A DNA stretch of 64,000 nt, from positions 1,302,001 through 1,366,000 of the forward strand of contig NZ_JAHXZN010000001.1 in NCBI RefSeq assembly GCF_019429485.1, read 5' to 3'. Shown here piece by piece: positions 26,607 to 35,662 of this stretch. This DNA comes from Sphingomonas citri (GTDB lineage: Bacteria; Pseudomonadota; Alphaproteobacteria; Sphingomonadales; Sphingomonadaceae). The translations under genes were made by a program, and so were the position numbers. Below the pieces are notes generated by a model. The model was given only the letters and a program-made list of their open reading frames with translations. It was not told the origin of the DNA and did not search any database. Numbering within the stretch: the stretch's first letter is position 1; the number at the start of each line of letters is the position of its first letter.

Positions 26607-27653
26607 TTAAGCTGTCGCACCGGATCGCCTGAGCGTCGACGCCGCACGCGCGCGGCGCAGCATCATGCCGATGAGCCCCATACCCACGATCAGGCTCATC
26701 CACGTTCCCGGCTCGGGCACCGCGCCGAGCTTCAGCGGATCATAGCCGCCGTCATACGTCACCGGCCCCTGCGCCGGCGGCAGCTTGGGGTAAGGGCTGC
26801 CCGAGAGGTTGAAGGCATAGGGCACCTCCACCGCGTCATACTCGCGGTTGATCAGCGTCACCGCATCATCGCTCGCGAGCCCGCGCGCGAGGCTCGACAC
26901 GCTGCCGTTGCGCCGCGGGTCACCGAACACGACCTGCAACCCGTTGCAGCTGTTGATGTCGCCGCACTCGCCGAAGGCAGTCACGAAGTAGGAGGCGTTA
27001 TATTCCACCTCGGTTGTCGCGCCCGCGGCGAGCGAGCCGAGCTCGAGGTTGAGCGGCGTGGTGCTCCAGTCGAGCACGCGGCCGTAACCGAAGTCGGTGA
27101 AGGTCTGGCCAAGGAAGGGATCGCTGTTGAATTTGTCGTCGCCGACCCTCAGTTCCTCATCGTTGACGTTGCCATAGGCCGAGTACAGCACGTTGTCCTG
27201 CTGCCCGCGCGTGCGCTGGATCACGCTGAACTCGAAGCCGCCACGCGCCGGCGCGCCGTCGACAATAGCGAGATGCCCCGGCGTGATCAGCGAGTCGAAG
27301 CGCAGGTCGACCGCGTTTGGCCCGGTGTTGGTGACGCTGAAGGTGATCACCGTGCTCGACGCGATCGAGCAGCCGCCGACACAATAATCGTTGTGCAGGA
27401 AGAAGAAGCTGCCAGAGCCCGCCTCGCCCACGAGGTCGACGCCGAGGTCGGACTGGGTCGGCGAACGCTGGCCGGTGAAGATCTGCTCGCGCGTGCCGCC
27501 AGGATTGCGCCCCGGCAGCGACCCGTCCAGGCCGAAGGCGTAGCCGAGGCCGTTGCTTACCGTGACCGTCTCGATCAGCGCCGCCCGCGCCGGCAGCGCC
27601 GTTGCCAACAGCCCCGCCGCCGCGGCGACCGCGAACACTCTTCCCCTGTTCAT
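26607..27653 (-). CDS. PEP-CTERM sorting-domain protein (PEPxxW type)
   Basis: A 348-residue exported protein. It has a signal peptide (VFAVAAAAGLLATALPARA) and ends with a C-terminal sorting signal: 'VPEPGTWMSLIVGMGLIGMM' then a basic tail RRARA. Such proteins are processed by exosortase and exported, often to surface matrix; no exosortase is in the window. The body is predicted beta-rich with two Cys pairs ('CVGGC' and 'CGDINSC') but no named domain was recognised. It follows the TIR gene in the same direction after 82 nt, probably unrelated functionally. Confidence 0.85.
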   Translation of the reverse strand: MNRGRVFAVAAAAGLLATALPARAALIETVTVSNGLGYAFGLDGSLPGRNPGGTREQIFTGQRSPTQSDLGVDLVGEAGSGSFFFLHNDYCVGGCSIASSTVITFSVTNTGPNAVDLRFDSLITPGHLAIVDGAPARGGFEFSVIQRTRGQQDNVLYSAYGNVNDEELRVGDDKFNSDPFLGQTFTDFGYGRVLDWSTTPLNLELGSLAAGATTEVEYNASYFVTAFGECGDINSCNGLQVVFGDPRRNGSVSSLARGLASDDAVTLINREYDAVEVPYAFNLSGSPYPKLPPAQGPVTYDGGYDPLKLGAVPEPGTWMSLIVGMGLIGMMLRRARAASTLRRSGATA

Positions 27654-27735
27654 CGCGACACCCCCCGCGTTTGATGGTTAAGACGTTAAGGGGCTCGCGC
27701 GCCGCCGATAGGTAAAAACTTGCTGTTTCGTGGAT

Positions 27736-29580
27736 TTATTTGTTCGCGGCGCAGCCGGCGCGCACGGTCGCGAGGGCCGCGCCGGTAGGATCGATGCGAC
27801 GCTGCAACGCGAGCGCGTCGTCGCAGGCGGCCGCGGCCATGGCAGCGCGCCGACCCGCCGCGAGCACGCGCGCGCGCAGCAGGCGCACCTCGACCTGATC
27901 GGGATCGGTCGCGGCATAGGTCGCGTCGTAGATCGACTGGGTCGCGGCGACGTGGCGCAGCGCGGCATCGATATCGCCCGCCGCGGCCTCGGCTTCGGCG
28001 GCGTAGAAGTGCGCATCGCCGACTGAAGATGCAGTCGGACCATAGAGACGGGTGTAGATTGCCGCGGCGCGATCGAGCACAGTCAGCGCCCCCGGTCCGT
28101 CGCGTTCCGCGATACGGATGCGGCCCATCAGCACCAGCGCGTCGGCGACCGCTGGATGGTCGCGCTCGAGCACGCGGTCGTATATCCGCAGCACCTGCGC
28201 CATGCGGCGCTCCGCCACCGCGACCCGGCCGCTCTCGAAGTCGGCGAAGGCGCGGTTCTGCAACGCGCGCGCCGTAAGCACATGGGCAACGCCGAACTTG
28301 GCGGCATAAGTCGCGACCGCGCGCGAGAAGAGCGGATCCGCCTCGGCGTAGCGGTGCAGCCGCACCAACGCGATAGCCTGGTTCATCCACACGCCGCCGA
28401 GCGCCTCGCGCTGGTCACCGTCGAGCGTGCCGCGCCGCCGCGCCGCCTCGGCAAGGTCCCGCTCCGCGCCGGCATAGTCGCCGCCCAGCACCTTGGCCTG
28501 CCCGCGCGCCCCCGCCGCTGCCGCCTCGACGCTGGGGGCGTAGCGCGCGCGTCGATCCACCGCCGCCGCCGCGGCGTCGAGCGCGCGACGCGCGCCCCGG
28601 GCGTCGCCACGCTCATAAGCGACGCGCGAGAGGCCGAGCTCGACGAGCGCGCGCTGCTCGCCGCGCGCCGGCAGCCGCGCCAGCGCCGCGCGCAGATCGC
28701 GCTCCGCCTCGCGTGGCAGGCCGAGATTGGCGTAGATCTCGCCGGTGGCGCGCAGCAGCCGCGCGCCGACAGCGGGCTCGTCGGCCAGCTCGGCGCGCGC
28801 GCTGCGGCTCGCGCGGGTCAGCACCGTCAGCGCGGTGATCGTGCGCGGGTTCTCGGTCGCCGGGTTGGCGATGTTGAAGGTGCCGATGAGGAACTCGAGG
28901 CTGCGGTCGGCGAGACGACGCTGACGCTCGGCGACGCGTCGCTGGCCCTCGGCATAGACCGCCAGCCCGACGGTGACGAGCGCCACCGCCACCGAGGCGG
29001 CGGTGATCCACATCAGCCGGCGCTGGCGCCGGGAGACGTCGCGACGCACCAGCGAGTCGAGCCGAACGTCCGCGAGCGCGGCGATCAGCTTTAGCGCGGC
29101 GAGCCGGCGGCCGTCCTTGCCCGGGCGGACGTCCGCCGCGATCGGCTCGGCGGGTACGTCGCCGAGTTCGCCGTCGGCGCCGATCCGCCAGCGCAGCGCC
29201 GGCGGAAAGCATTCGTCGTCCGGATCGCCGGGCTCGCCGGCGACGATCAGTGCCAGAACGCGGCCCTCGCCGTGGAGCCGCTTGAAGCTGAGAACTTCCT
29301 CGTTGACCCAGCGCGACCGCGCCGCGTGCGGGCTGCACACTACGATCAGGCAGCGCGCGGCGACCAGCGCGGCGCGCAGCTCCTGGCCGAGGTCGCCGCT
29401 CGCGGGCAGCTCGTCGCGGTCCCGGAACACAGGTGGCAATCGCCGCGGCACCGGGCCGAACGTCGAGTCGGTGCCGACCAGTGCGCGCGGCAGGCGATAG
29501 GTTTCGATCCGGTGGTGCAGCCAGCGCACCGTCGCGGTGTCGGCGTGGCTGTAACTGATGAACGCGGCGTACTGACGCAT
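27736..29580 (-). CDS. TIR-domain protein with transmembrane helix and TPR repeats
   Basis: The ATG at 29578-29580 gives MRQYAAFISYSHAD, a normal TIR beginning, in 614 residues. Visible TIR elements are FISYSHAD (7-14), 'FRDRDELPASGDLG' (52-65), and 'CSPHAARSRWVNEEV' (82-96), where E94 or E95 occupies the place of the catalytic glutamate of NAD-cleaving TIRs. A single transmembrane helix spans about 191-210, followed by a coiled segment and tetratricopeptide-like repeats to the C-terminus (about 250-605). Topology would put the TIR domain and the repeats on opposite sides of the membrane, or both inside if the helix acts as a hairpin. It is transcribed divergently from the SLOG gene. A conflict or signalling role is inferred from the pair. 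Confidence 0.88.
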   Translation of the reverse strand: MRQYAAFISYSHADTATVRWLHHRIETYRLPRALVGTDSTFGPVPRRLPPVFRDRDELPASGDLGQELRAALVAARCLIVVCSPHAARSRWVNEEVLSFKRLHGEGRVLALIVAGEPGDPDDECFPPALRWRIGADGELGDVPAEPIAADVRPGKDGRRLAALKLIAALADVRLDSLVRRDVSRRQRRLMWITAASVAVALVTVGLAVYAEGQRRVAERQRRLADRSLEFLIGTFNIANPATENPRTITALTVLTRASRSARAELADEPAVGARLLRATGEIYANLGLPREAERDLRAALARLPARGEQRALVELGLSRVAYERGDARGARRALDAAAAAVDRRARYAPSVEAAAAGARGQAKVLGGDYAGAERDLAEAARRRGTLDGDQREALGGVWMNQAIALVRLHRYAEADPLFSRAVATYAAKFGVAHVLTARALQNRAFADFESGRVAVAERRMAQVLRIYDRVLERDHPAVADALVLMGRIRIAERDGPGALTVLDRAAAIYTRLYGPTASSVGDAHFYAAEAEAAAGDIDAALRHVAATQSIYDATYAATDPDQVEVRLLRARVLAAGRRAAMAAAACDDALALQRRIDPTGAALATVRAGCAANK

Positions 29581-29814
29581 CGGCCCCCCACGCCGTAGCT
29601 CGATCGGATAGCGGGGGGTGCCCGATGCCGCCGCGCCCCGCGCCCGGTCCTCTCCCGCACGGGCGAGCGTGGCAGAGCGCGCGAGGGCTGGCAATGCGAT
29701 GGTTAACGGGATCGTCGCAAGGCGCTTGCCCCGGCGCCCCGAAGCCTCGTAGCAGGAGGTGCGAGACGCGCGGTCGGGGGGCCGAGATCAGATGTCAGTG
29801 GGCGAGGTTCAGTC
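29581..29814. promoter_or_regulatory. Divergent promoter region of the TIR/SLOG pair
   Basis: This 234-nt gap separates the starts of the TIR and SLOG genes and should hold both promoters. I see no clear -35/-10 boxes or palindrome. Weak ribosome sites precede each start (GGGGGG before the TIR ATG; GGCGAGG before the SLOG GTG). Confidence 0.4.
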
Positions 29815-31599
29815 GTGAGTCACCCGCCGCGCCCCGGCTTCGGATTGGCGGTCGGGATCACCGGGCACCGCCCGCCGCTGCTGGACGCTGCCGCGGCCGA
29901 GCGCGCCGCGCCTCGTCTGCGCGAGGCGCTGGTGGCGCTGGCCGAGGCGGCGGCGCGGATCCATGCCGCCGAGGCGCGCTATTTCGCCGACGCGCCACCG
30001 TCGCTCCGCTTCGTCACCCCGCTGGCGGAGGGCGCCGACCAGCTCGCCGCGGAGCTCGCGCTCGCGGCGGGCTATCGCGTCGAGGCGGTGCTGCCACTGC
30101 CGCGCGACGACTATCGCCGCGACTTCACCGACAACGCCAGCGACAATGCGTTCGACGCACTGCTGGATCGCGCGGGATGCGCGCTCGAGTTGCCCGCACT
30201 GCCCGCGGGGCGGCCGGCGAGCTATGCGCTGGCGGGGCGCGCGGTGCTGGCGCACAGCGACGTGCTGGTGGCGCTGTGGGACGGCGCGCCCGGGCGCGGC
30301 ATCGGCGGCACCGCCGACCTCGTCGCGCGTGCGCTGCGCCAGGGGCTTCCGGTGATCCACGTGCCGCTCGACGGCGGTGCGACGGTGATCCGCTGGGCCG
30401 GTTACGACCCGCTCGCCAACCCCGATTCCTTCGATCAGATGCCCGCGCGCACGTTCGATCCCGCCGCGGCCGACGCGCTGGTGGTGCAGCTGCTCGCGCC
30501 GCCCGCCGCACCGGTCGAGCGCGCCTGCCTAGACCGGTTCCTCGGCGAGACCGAGCGGCGGGTGCGCGCGCGCGTCGAATATCCGGCGCTTCTCGCGGTG
30601 CTGGGAATCAAGCGCCTGCGCCGCGCCACCTTCCGCAGCGGACCCTATGATGCCGACACGCGGCGCGAGTGGGAGCGCTTCCGCACCTTCTGCCGCGACG
30701 GCGCGCACGGCGTGCGGCCGCGACTGGACTCGATCGAGGCGGCCTATGGCTGGAGCGACCGGCTCGCGCAGCATTTCGCACAGAGCTATCGCAGCGGGCA
30801 CGTGCTCAACTTCCTGCTCGGCGCCGCGGCGGTGCTGCTGGCGCTCTCCGGGCTGCTGTTCAAGGAACTGAAGTTTTGGCTGGCGCTGTGCGAGCTCGCC
30901 GCGGTGGCGGGGTTCGTGCTCAACACGCGCGTCGGCATCGCGCGCGAGTGGCATCGGCGATGGCTCGATTATCGCCAGCTCGCCGAGCGATTGCGGCCGA
31001 TGCGCAGTCTCAAGCTGCTCGGCGTCGGTCGCCCCGCGGTGCGCCCCGGCGCCGAGCGCGAGCCGCGCTGGCTTGACTGGTACGCCGCCGCGGTGTGGCG
31101 CGCGAGCGGGTGCGCGAGCGGCTGCCTCAGCGACCGGCGCGCGGTGGCCGCCTTCATCGCCGAGGAGGAGCTGTGCCCGCAGCTCGCCTATCACCGCGCC
31201 GCGGCGCACCAGCTCCACCTGCTCGACCATCGGCTACATCGGATCGGCATGTGGCTGTTCCTCGCCTCGCTGCTGAGCTGCCTGGTGTTCCTGGTCGGCT
31301 ATGTCGCGGCGCACGCGTGGGTGCGCGCGAACGCGGGCGTGTTCGTCGCCCTCTCGGCCGGGCTGCCGGCACTGGGCGCTGCGATCTTCGGCATCCGCGT
31401 GCAGGGCGATTTCGGCGCCAGCGCGGCGCGCTCCAGTGCTACCGCGGCCGATCTGGCGCGCTACGTCGACGCGCTCGAAGCCAATGGCGACGACCTGCCG
31501 CGCGTCGTCGACCTTGTCGAAGGAGCCGCCGCGACGATGCTGGCGGATCTCAGCGACTGGCGGCAGGCCTATGAGCGCCGACAACTGGAGCTTCCCTAG
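29815..31599 (+). CDS. SLOG-domain protein with four TM helices (SLATT/2TM-like)
   Basis: A 594-residue protein starting at GTG 29815. The N-terminal half is a SLOG (LOG/DprA-like Rossmann) domain: VGITGHRP (13-20), 'PLAEGADQLAAELAL' (69-83), 'VEAVLPLPRDDY' (89-100) and 'LVALWDGAPGRGIGGTADLV' (151-170), which together form a nucleotide-binding pocket in this superfamily. The C-terminal half has paired helices at about 329-348/353-370 and 478-498/507-527, with 'EWHRRWLDYRQLAERLR' between them, as in SLATT and DUF4231-like membrane modules. Such fusions are described in comparative work on nucleotide-centred conflict systems as ligand-binding sensors coupled to membrane effectors. The exact ligand is unknown. 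Divergent from the TIR gene. Confidence 0.82.
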   Translation: MSHPPRPGFGLAVGITGHRPPLLDAAAAERAAPRLREALVALAEAAARIHAAEARYFADAPPSLRFVTPLAEGADQLAAELALAAGYRVEAVLPLPRDDYRRDFTDNASDNAFDALLDRAGCALELPALPAGRPASYALAGRAVLAHSDVLVALWDGAPGRGIGGTADLVARALRQGLPVIHVPLDGGATVIRWAGYDPLANPDSFDQMPARTFDPAAADALVVQLLAPPAAPVERACLDRFLGETERRVRARVEYPALLAVLGIKRLRRATFRSGPYDADTRREWERFRTFCRDGAHGVRPRLDSIEAAYGWSDRLAQHFAQSYRSGHVLNFLLGAAAVLLALSGLLFKELKFWLALCELAAVAGFVLNTRVGIAREWHRRWLDYRQLAERLRPMRSLKLLGVGRPAVRPGAEREPRWLDWYAAAVWRASGCASGCLSDRRAVAAFIAEEELCPQLAYHRAAAHQLHLLDHRLHRIGMWLFLASLLSCLVFLVGYVAAHAWVRANAGVFVALSAGLPALGAAIFGIRVQGDFGASAARSSATAADLARYVDALEANGDDLPRVVDLVEGAAATMLADLSDWRQAYERRQLELP

Positions 31600-31712
31600 C
31601 TGCACCGCAGCCATCGCCAGACGAGGGCGGACGTCGATAGCTCATCCGGGCGCTGCCAGTCTGACGCGAACTCGTCCCGACGCCAGGCACTCCGGCCTTC
31701 ATGCGCGGCGAG

Positions 31713-31772
31713 TCAGCTGGCGACTGCCTGCCACTCGGCCAGCACCGCTGAACGGCGCTACTTGTAGGTTTG
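31713..31772 (-). mobile_element. 60-nt remnant of an IS6-type transposase gene end
   Basis: The minus strand reads Q-T-Y-K-stop-R-R-S-A-V-L-A-E-W-Q-A-V-A-S-stop. This aligns with the last 19 residues of the better preserved transposase fragment at 43601-43969 (QAYKKGRSEALAEWKALVS). The DNA is roughly four-fifths identical to 43601-43660 by eye. It lies just downstream of the SLOG gene. Confidence 0.7.
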
Positions 31773-31852
31773 ACATCGCCCCACCCGCTCATTTGCGTCG
31801 CTCGAGGTGCACTAGGATCGAGGTGGCTGGCGTGGCTAGTATCCTATCGCTC

Positions 31853-33103
31853 TCAGACTTCGGGCGATGGTCTCGTGCGGCGATCCCGGCCGGGGTGGCG
31901 CGCGCCAGCGATGCGCAGCACGGCCAGGTCGGCGGTGACGTTGCCGAGCGTACGGAAGATGTCGGGCACCGTCTCGATCGCCAGCAGCAGCGGCAGCAGC
32001 GTCACGGGCACGCCCATGGCGAGGCAGACCGGCGCGATCACCGCGAAGAACGACACCTGCGCAGGTAGCCCCACAGCGGCCACGCTCACCGTCGCCGCGA
32101 CCACCGCGCCCAGCCCCAGCGTCGCCGGGCCGAGCGCGACGCCGTGCACCGCGGCGAGATTGGTCGCCACCGCGACATTGGCCGCCGCGGTGGTGGCGCG
32201 GAACAGCGACACCGCGAGCGGCAGCACCACGCCCGCGGCCTCGTCGCGCACGCGCAGCGCGGGCGCCGCCGCCACCATCGCGGGCAGCGAGGCGAGCGAG
32301 GACTGCGTGCTCACCGCGATCACCTGGGCCGGCAGTGCGGCGCGCGCGAAGGCGAGCGGGCTGATCCGGCCGAGCAGCGCCGCCGCGACATAGGCGAGCG
32401 CGATCGAGGCGAGCGCGGCGCCGACGATCACCGCGACATAATGCGCCAGCACGCCCGCCGCGCCCCCGCCGAGCACCAGCCCGACCCCGATCGCGAGGGC
32501 GAAGACGCCGAGCGGCGCCACCCACAGCACCCAGCCGACGATCCGCAGCATCGTCTGTGCCACGCCGGTGAACACTTGCACTAGCGCGGCGCGGGGCCCT
32601 GGTTCGATCCCGTTGGCGGCGAGGCCGAACAGCAGCGCGAAGACGACCAGCGGCACCATCGCGCTCTCGGCCGCGGCGCGCACAGGGTTGGTCGGCACGA
32701 TGCTGCCGAGCCAGTCGGACGCGGCGGGTACCGCCGGGCCGGGGCCGCTCACCGCCGCGGGCAGCGCCGCCGCGGCCGCGGGCAGTGGCGCGAGCTGGAG
32801 CAGCAGCGCGGTGGCCGCGGCGCCGACCGAGGCCGCGACGAGCAGCAACACCGCGAACCAGCCGAGCGCGCGCGCGGCGAGCCGCCCGCCCGCGGCCTGC
32901 TCGGCGGCGCGCATCACCCCGGTGACGAGCAGCGAGAAGACCAGCGGCACCACCGTCATCGTGAGCGAGTCGAGCCACAAGCCGCCGACCGGCTTGGCCA
33001 CACCGGCGACGACGGGCGCCGCCGCGCTGCCCGCCAGCAGCGCACCCGCGACCAGCCCCAGCACCAGCCCGGCGAGGATTCGTGCCGAGGGGCCGCTCAG
33101 CAC
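31853..33103 (-). CDS. Dicarboxylate/amino acid:cation symporter (DAACS family)
   Basis: A 416-residue inner-membrane transporter of the GltP/DctA type. It has about eight hydrophobic segments; typical motifs are 'SLTMTVVPLVFSLLVTGVM' near residue 45, 'IAVSTQSSLASLPAM' (the serine-rich hairpin loop, about 265-280) and 'LPLLLAIETVPDIFRTLGNVTAD' near the end, which contains the substrate-binding region. The start is a GTG at 33103 with no good ribosome site; a slightly different start is possible. It is last in a minus-strand operon after the PaiB-like gene (36 nt). It would bring in amino acids or dicarboxylates with H+ or Na+. Confidence 0.88.
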   Translation of the reverse strand: MLSGPSARILAGLVLGLVAGALLAGSAAAPVVAGVAKPVGGLWLDSLTMTVVPLVFSLLVTGVMRAAEQAAGGRLAARALGWFAVLLLVAASVGAAATALLLQLAPLPAAAAALPAAVSGPGPAVPAASDWLGSIVPTNPVRAAAESAMVPLVVFALLFGLAANGIEPGPRAALVQVFTGVAQTMLRIVGWVLWVAPLGVFALAIGVGLVLGGGAAGVLAHYVAVIVGAALASIALAYVAAALLGRISPLAFARAALPAQVIAVSTQSSLASLPAMVAAAPALRVRDEAAGVVLPLAVSLFRATTAAANVAVATNLAAVHGVALGPATLGLGAVVAATVSVAAVGLPAQVSFFAVIAPVCLAMGVPVTLLPLLLAIETVPDIFRTLGNVTADLAVLRIAGARHPGRDRRTRPSPEV

Positions 33104-33139
33104 GTCGGCGCGGTCGCGTTCGACGGGGCAAGAGCGCGG

Positions 33140-33724
33140 TCAGTTCGCATCGTCGGGTCGGTTCCTCCGCATGGCCGCGACCAGCACCGCGTCACCGTGC
33201 CCGGCGACGATCTCGGCGAAGGTCGCCGCGCGCTCGTCCTGGCCCAGCTTGAACTGCGGCTCGCACGAGACGATCCGCGCGCGGAAGGCGACGACGTGGC
33301 GCGCGAGCTCGTCGAAGCGCGCGCCCATCTGCTCGGGTCGCCACCCTCCGGCGGGCTCGAGCTGCGCGGCGAGGCGGCGCAGCGCGTCCTCGGTCTCCTC
33401 CGGCACGAAGGCGAGCGTGGCGGTGATCCGCAGTGCGGCATAGTTCCAGGTCGCGCCCCAGGTCGGGTTCGACACCAGTCGCGGCGAGACATAGCCCTCG
33501 GGCCCGCGGAAAAGGATGAGCGCCTGCGGGTCGCGCTCGAATGCGGCGAGCTGCGGGTTGCGACGGGGATAATGGCCGACCAGCGCCACCGGCGTGCCGT
33601 CCGCGCTGCACTCGGCGATGAGCGGGAGCAGCGTGGCGTCGCGATCGCCCGACACCACCCAGGCGAGCGGGTGGTCGCGGATCAGCGCGCCGATCTCGGC
33701 CGGCGAGAGCGGGACGAAGCTCAC
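33140..33724 (-). CDS. FMN-binding, PaiB-like protein
   Basis: A 194-residue flavin-reductase-like protein. The GTG at 33722-33724 overlaps the esterase stop by 4 nt (GTGA), which supports this start over longer frames. Family motifs: 'ALIRDHPLAWVVS', 'HYPRRNPQ', 'LILFRGPEGYVSP', 'TWNYAALRI' and 'EPQFKLGQDE'. PaiB in Bacillus subtilis is described as a negative regulator linked to the polyamine acetyltransferase PaiA; the present protein would bind FMN in the cytoplasm. Its neighbours (an acetylpolyamine amidohydrolase-like gene about 6.5 kb away, a peptidase and a TBDR) make a polyamine or peptide link possible. Confidence 0.85.
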   Translation of the reverse strand: MSFVPLSPAEIGALIRDHPLAWVVSGDRDATLLPLIAECSADGTPVALVGHYPRRNPQLAAFERDPQALILFRGPEGYVSPRLVSNPTWGATWNYAALRITATLAFVPEETEDALRRLAAQLEPAGGWRPEQMGARFDELARHVVAFRARIVSCEPQFKLGQDERAATFAEIVAGHGDAVLVAAMRRNRPDDAN

Positions 33725-34683
33725 GCCGGCGCGTGCCCCAGCACCGCCGCGAGCCAGCGCGCGGCGTCCTCGAACGCCGCGTCGGACAGCGGCGAGACCG
33801 ACACCGCCTCGAGGAAGCTGTGCGTCGCGCCGGGATAGATGCACGCCTCGACCGCGACGCCGGCGGCATGGAGCCGCTCCGCCATGGCGCGGTTGGCGTC
33901 GGCGAGGATGTCGCACTCGGGGATCGTCACGAAGGCGGGCGGCAGGCCGGTCAGGTCGGCGCGCGCGGGGACCACCAAAGGGTCGTCGAGCGTCGCGGGC
34001 TCGCCGGCATAGTCGCGCCAGAACTGGTCCATCTCCGCGATCGTCAGCATATAGGCGGGGCCGTCGTAGCGCGCGTAGCTCGGCGTCGGTGCCGGATCGA
34101 AGGCGCCGTAATTGAGCAGCAGCGCGGCGGGCAGCGGCTCGCCCAGCGCGCGCAGCCGCAGGCTCATCGCCACCGCGAGATTGGCGCCGGCGGAGTCGCC
34201 GCCCACCGCGATCCGCTCCGCGGCGATGCCGTGCGCGGCCGCTTCGCCCCGCAGCTGGCGATAGGCCGCGACGACCTCGTCGAGCGCGACCGGGAAGCGC
34301 GCCTCGGGCGACAGGCTGTAGTCGATCCCGACGACCACGACGCCGGCGCGCGCGGCATATTCGCGCATCAGACGATCATGCGTGTCGATGCTGAACATCG
34401 TCCAGCCGCCGCCGTGCACGTACAGCAGCGCCGACCGCGGCGTCCGGCTCGTGCCCGGGTAATGGAACCGCGCGCGGCAGCCGGCGAGCGTGCCGTCGCG
34501 CGTCTCGGCCATCGCCGGCCCGCCGGCACGCCACGGCGCGCGCACCACCTCCGCGGCGGCGCGGCGCTCGGGCAGCGGCAGCGCGGCGAAGTCTGAGAAT
34601 TGCCCGTAGCCGTGGTTCAGCGCCACGACGAAGCGGCGAATGTCGGGGTCGACGTCGTCGTGCGCCTCTTGGGTGGAAGTCAT
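33721..34683 (-). CDS. Alpha/beta-hydrolase, hormone-sensitive-lipase family esterase
   Basis: A 320-residue esterase from the ATG at 34681-34683 (AGGA ribosome site). The oxyanion motif HGGGW is at about residue 88, the nucleophile motif GDSAGAN at about 167, and the acid/histidine parts appear as 'VTIPECDILADANR' and 'YPGATHSFLEA'. This is the bacterial HSL (family IV) arrangement. It probably cleaves short acyl or aryl esters in the cytoplasm. It is translationally coupled to the PaiB-like gene and follows the AraC gene by 127 nt. Confidence 0.92.
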   Translation of the reverse strand: MTSTQEAHDDVDPDIRRFVVALNHGYGQFSDFAALPLPERRAAAEVVRAPWRAGGPAMAETRDGTLAGCRARFHYPGTSRTPRSALLYVHGGGWTMFSIDTHDRLMREYAARAGVVVVGIDYSLSPEARFPVALDEVVAAYRQLRGEAAAHGIAAERIAVGGDSAGANLAVAMSLRLRALGEPLPAALLLNYGAFDPAPTPSYARYDGPAYMLTIAEMDQFWRDYAGEPATLDDPLVVPARADLTGLPPAFVTIPECDILADANRAMAERLHAAGVAVEACIYPGATHSFLEAVSVSPLSDAAFEDAARWLAAVLGHAPA

Positions 34684-34810
34684 GCGTCCTGCTCCTCGCG
34701 CGGGCGCTGACGGCCCGTCGCGCTGTCGTGTTCCCGCGCGCCGCTCTCGCACGGCTTCACCCGTCCCGCCCCTATCCGCGCGGGCCGATCATGCGCGCGC
34801 GCGGGCCGCG

Positions 34811-35662
34811 TCACGGCAGCGCGTAGAGGCTGGGCGGTACGCCATAGGCGCGGCGGAACATCGCGGTGAAGGCGCTGGGGCTGTCATAGCCGACGTCGAA
34901 CGCGATCGTCGTGACCGAGCGCCCCGCCGCCATCAGCGACAGCGCCTCCATCAGCCGAACCTGCTGCCGCCACACCGCCAGTCCCATCCCGGTCTCGCGC
35001 TTGAACGCGCGCGTGAAGGTGCGCCGCCCCATGCCAGCGACACGCGCCCAGTCGTCGACGTCGCGGTCGTCCGCCGGCTGGGCGAGGATCGCGCGGCAGA
35101 CGCGCAGCAGGCGCGCGTCGGCGGGCATCACCGCGCCATAGGGCGCCAGCGGCATGGCGGCGATCTCGTCGAGCAGCACCGCGACGATGCGCCCGGCATG
35201 GCCGTCCGCGTCATAGTCGGCGCCGAAGGACACGACCTTGAGAATCAGCGCCTTGAGAAAGTCGCTCACCTCGATCACGCGGCACGGCGGCGGATCGGGG
35301 TAGAGCGCCGGGTCGACGTAGAGCGTGCGCAACGACACCGGGCCGCGGCACGACACCTCGTGGCGCTGCCCCGCCGGTAGCCACAAGGCACGCTGCGGCG
35401 GCACGACGAAGCTGGTCGACGGCGTCTCCACCGACATCACGCCCGAGCAGGCGTACAGCACCTGGATCCAGTCGTGCGCGTGCATCGGGTCGACGAAGCC
35501 GACGCCATATTCGTCGGTGAGCCCGCGCACCGGCAACGCCGCACGGCCGTTCGGCCCGGTCACGATGCTGTGTGGTCCATCGTCGCGAAGCTGCCACGCG
35601 CGCCGCGGCGGGACAAGGCCGCGGCGCGGGCCCGCGGCGATGGCGGCCACTCCGCCCCTCAC
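34811..35662 (-). CDS. AraC-family transcriptional regulator
   Basis: A 283-residue regulator with an N-terminal cupin-like sensor ('HAHDWIQVLYACSGVMSVET' and 'PPQRALWLPAGQRHEV') and a C-terminal AraC double helix-turn-helix ('WARVAGMGRRTFTRAFKRETG' and 'IAFDVGYDSPSAFTAMFRRAYG'). The GTG at 35660-35662 overlaps the TBDR stop by 4 nt. It probably regulates its own operon in response to the imported compound or a breakdown product; the sequence alone does not show the ligand. Confidence 0.92.
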   Translation of the reverse strand: MRGGVAAIAAGPRRGLVPPRRAWQLRDDGPHSIVTGPNGRAALPVRGLTDEYGVGFVDPMHAHDWIQVLYACSGVMSVETPSTSFVVPPQRALWLPAGQRHEVSCRGPVSLRTLYVDPALYPDPPPCRVIEVSDFLKALILKVVSFGADYDADGHAGRIVAVLLDEIAAMPLAPYGAVMPADARLLRVCRAILAQPADDRDVDDWARVAGMGRRTFTRAFKRETGMGLAVWRQQVRLMEALSLMAAGRSVTTIAFDVGYDSPSAFTAMFRRAYGVPPSLYALP

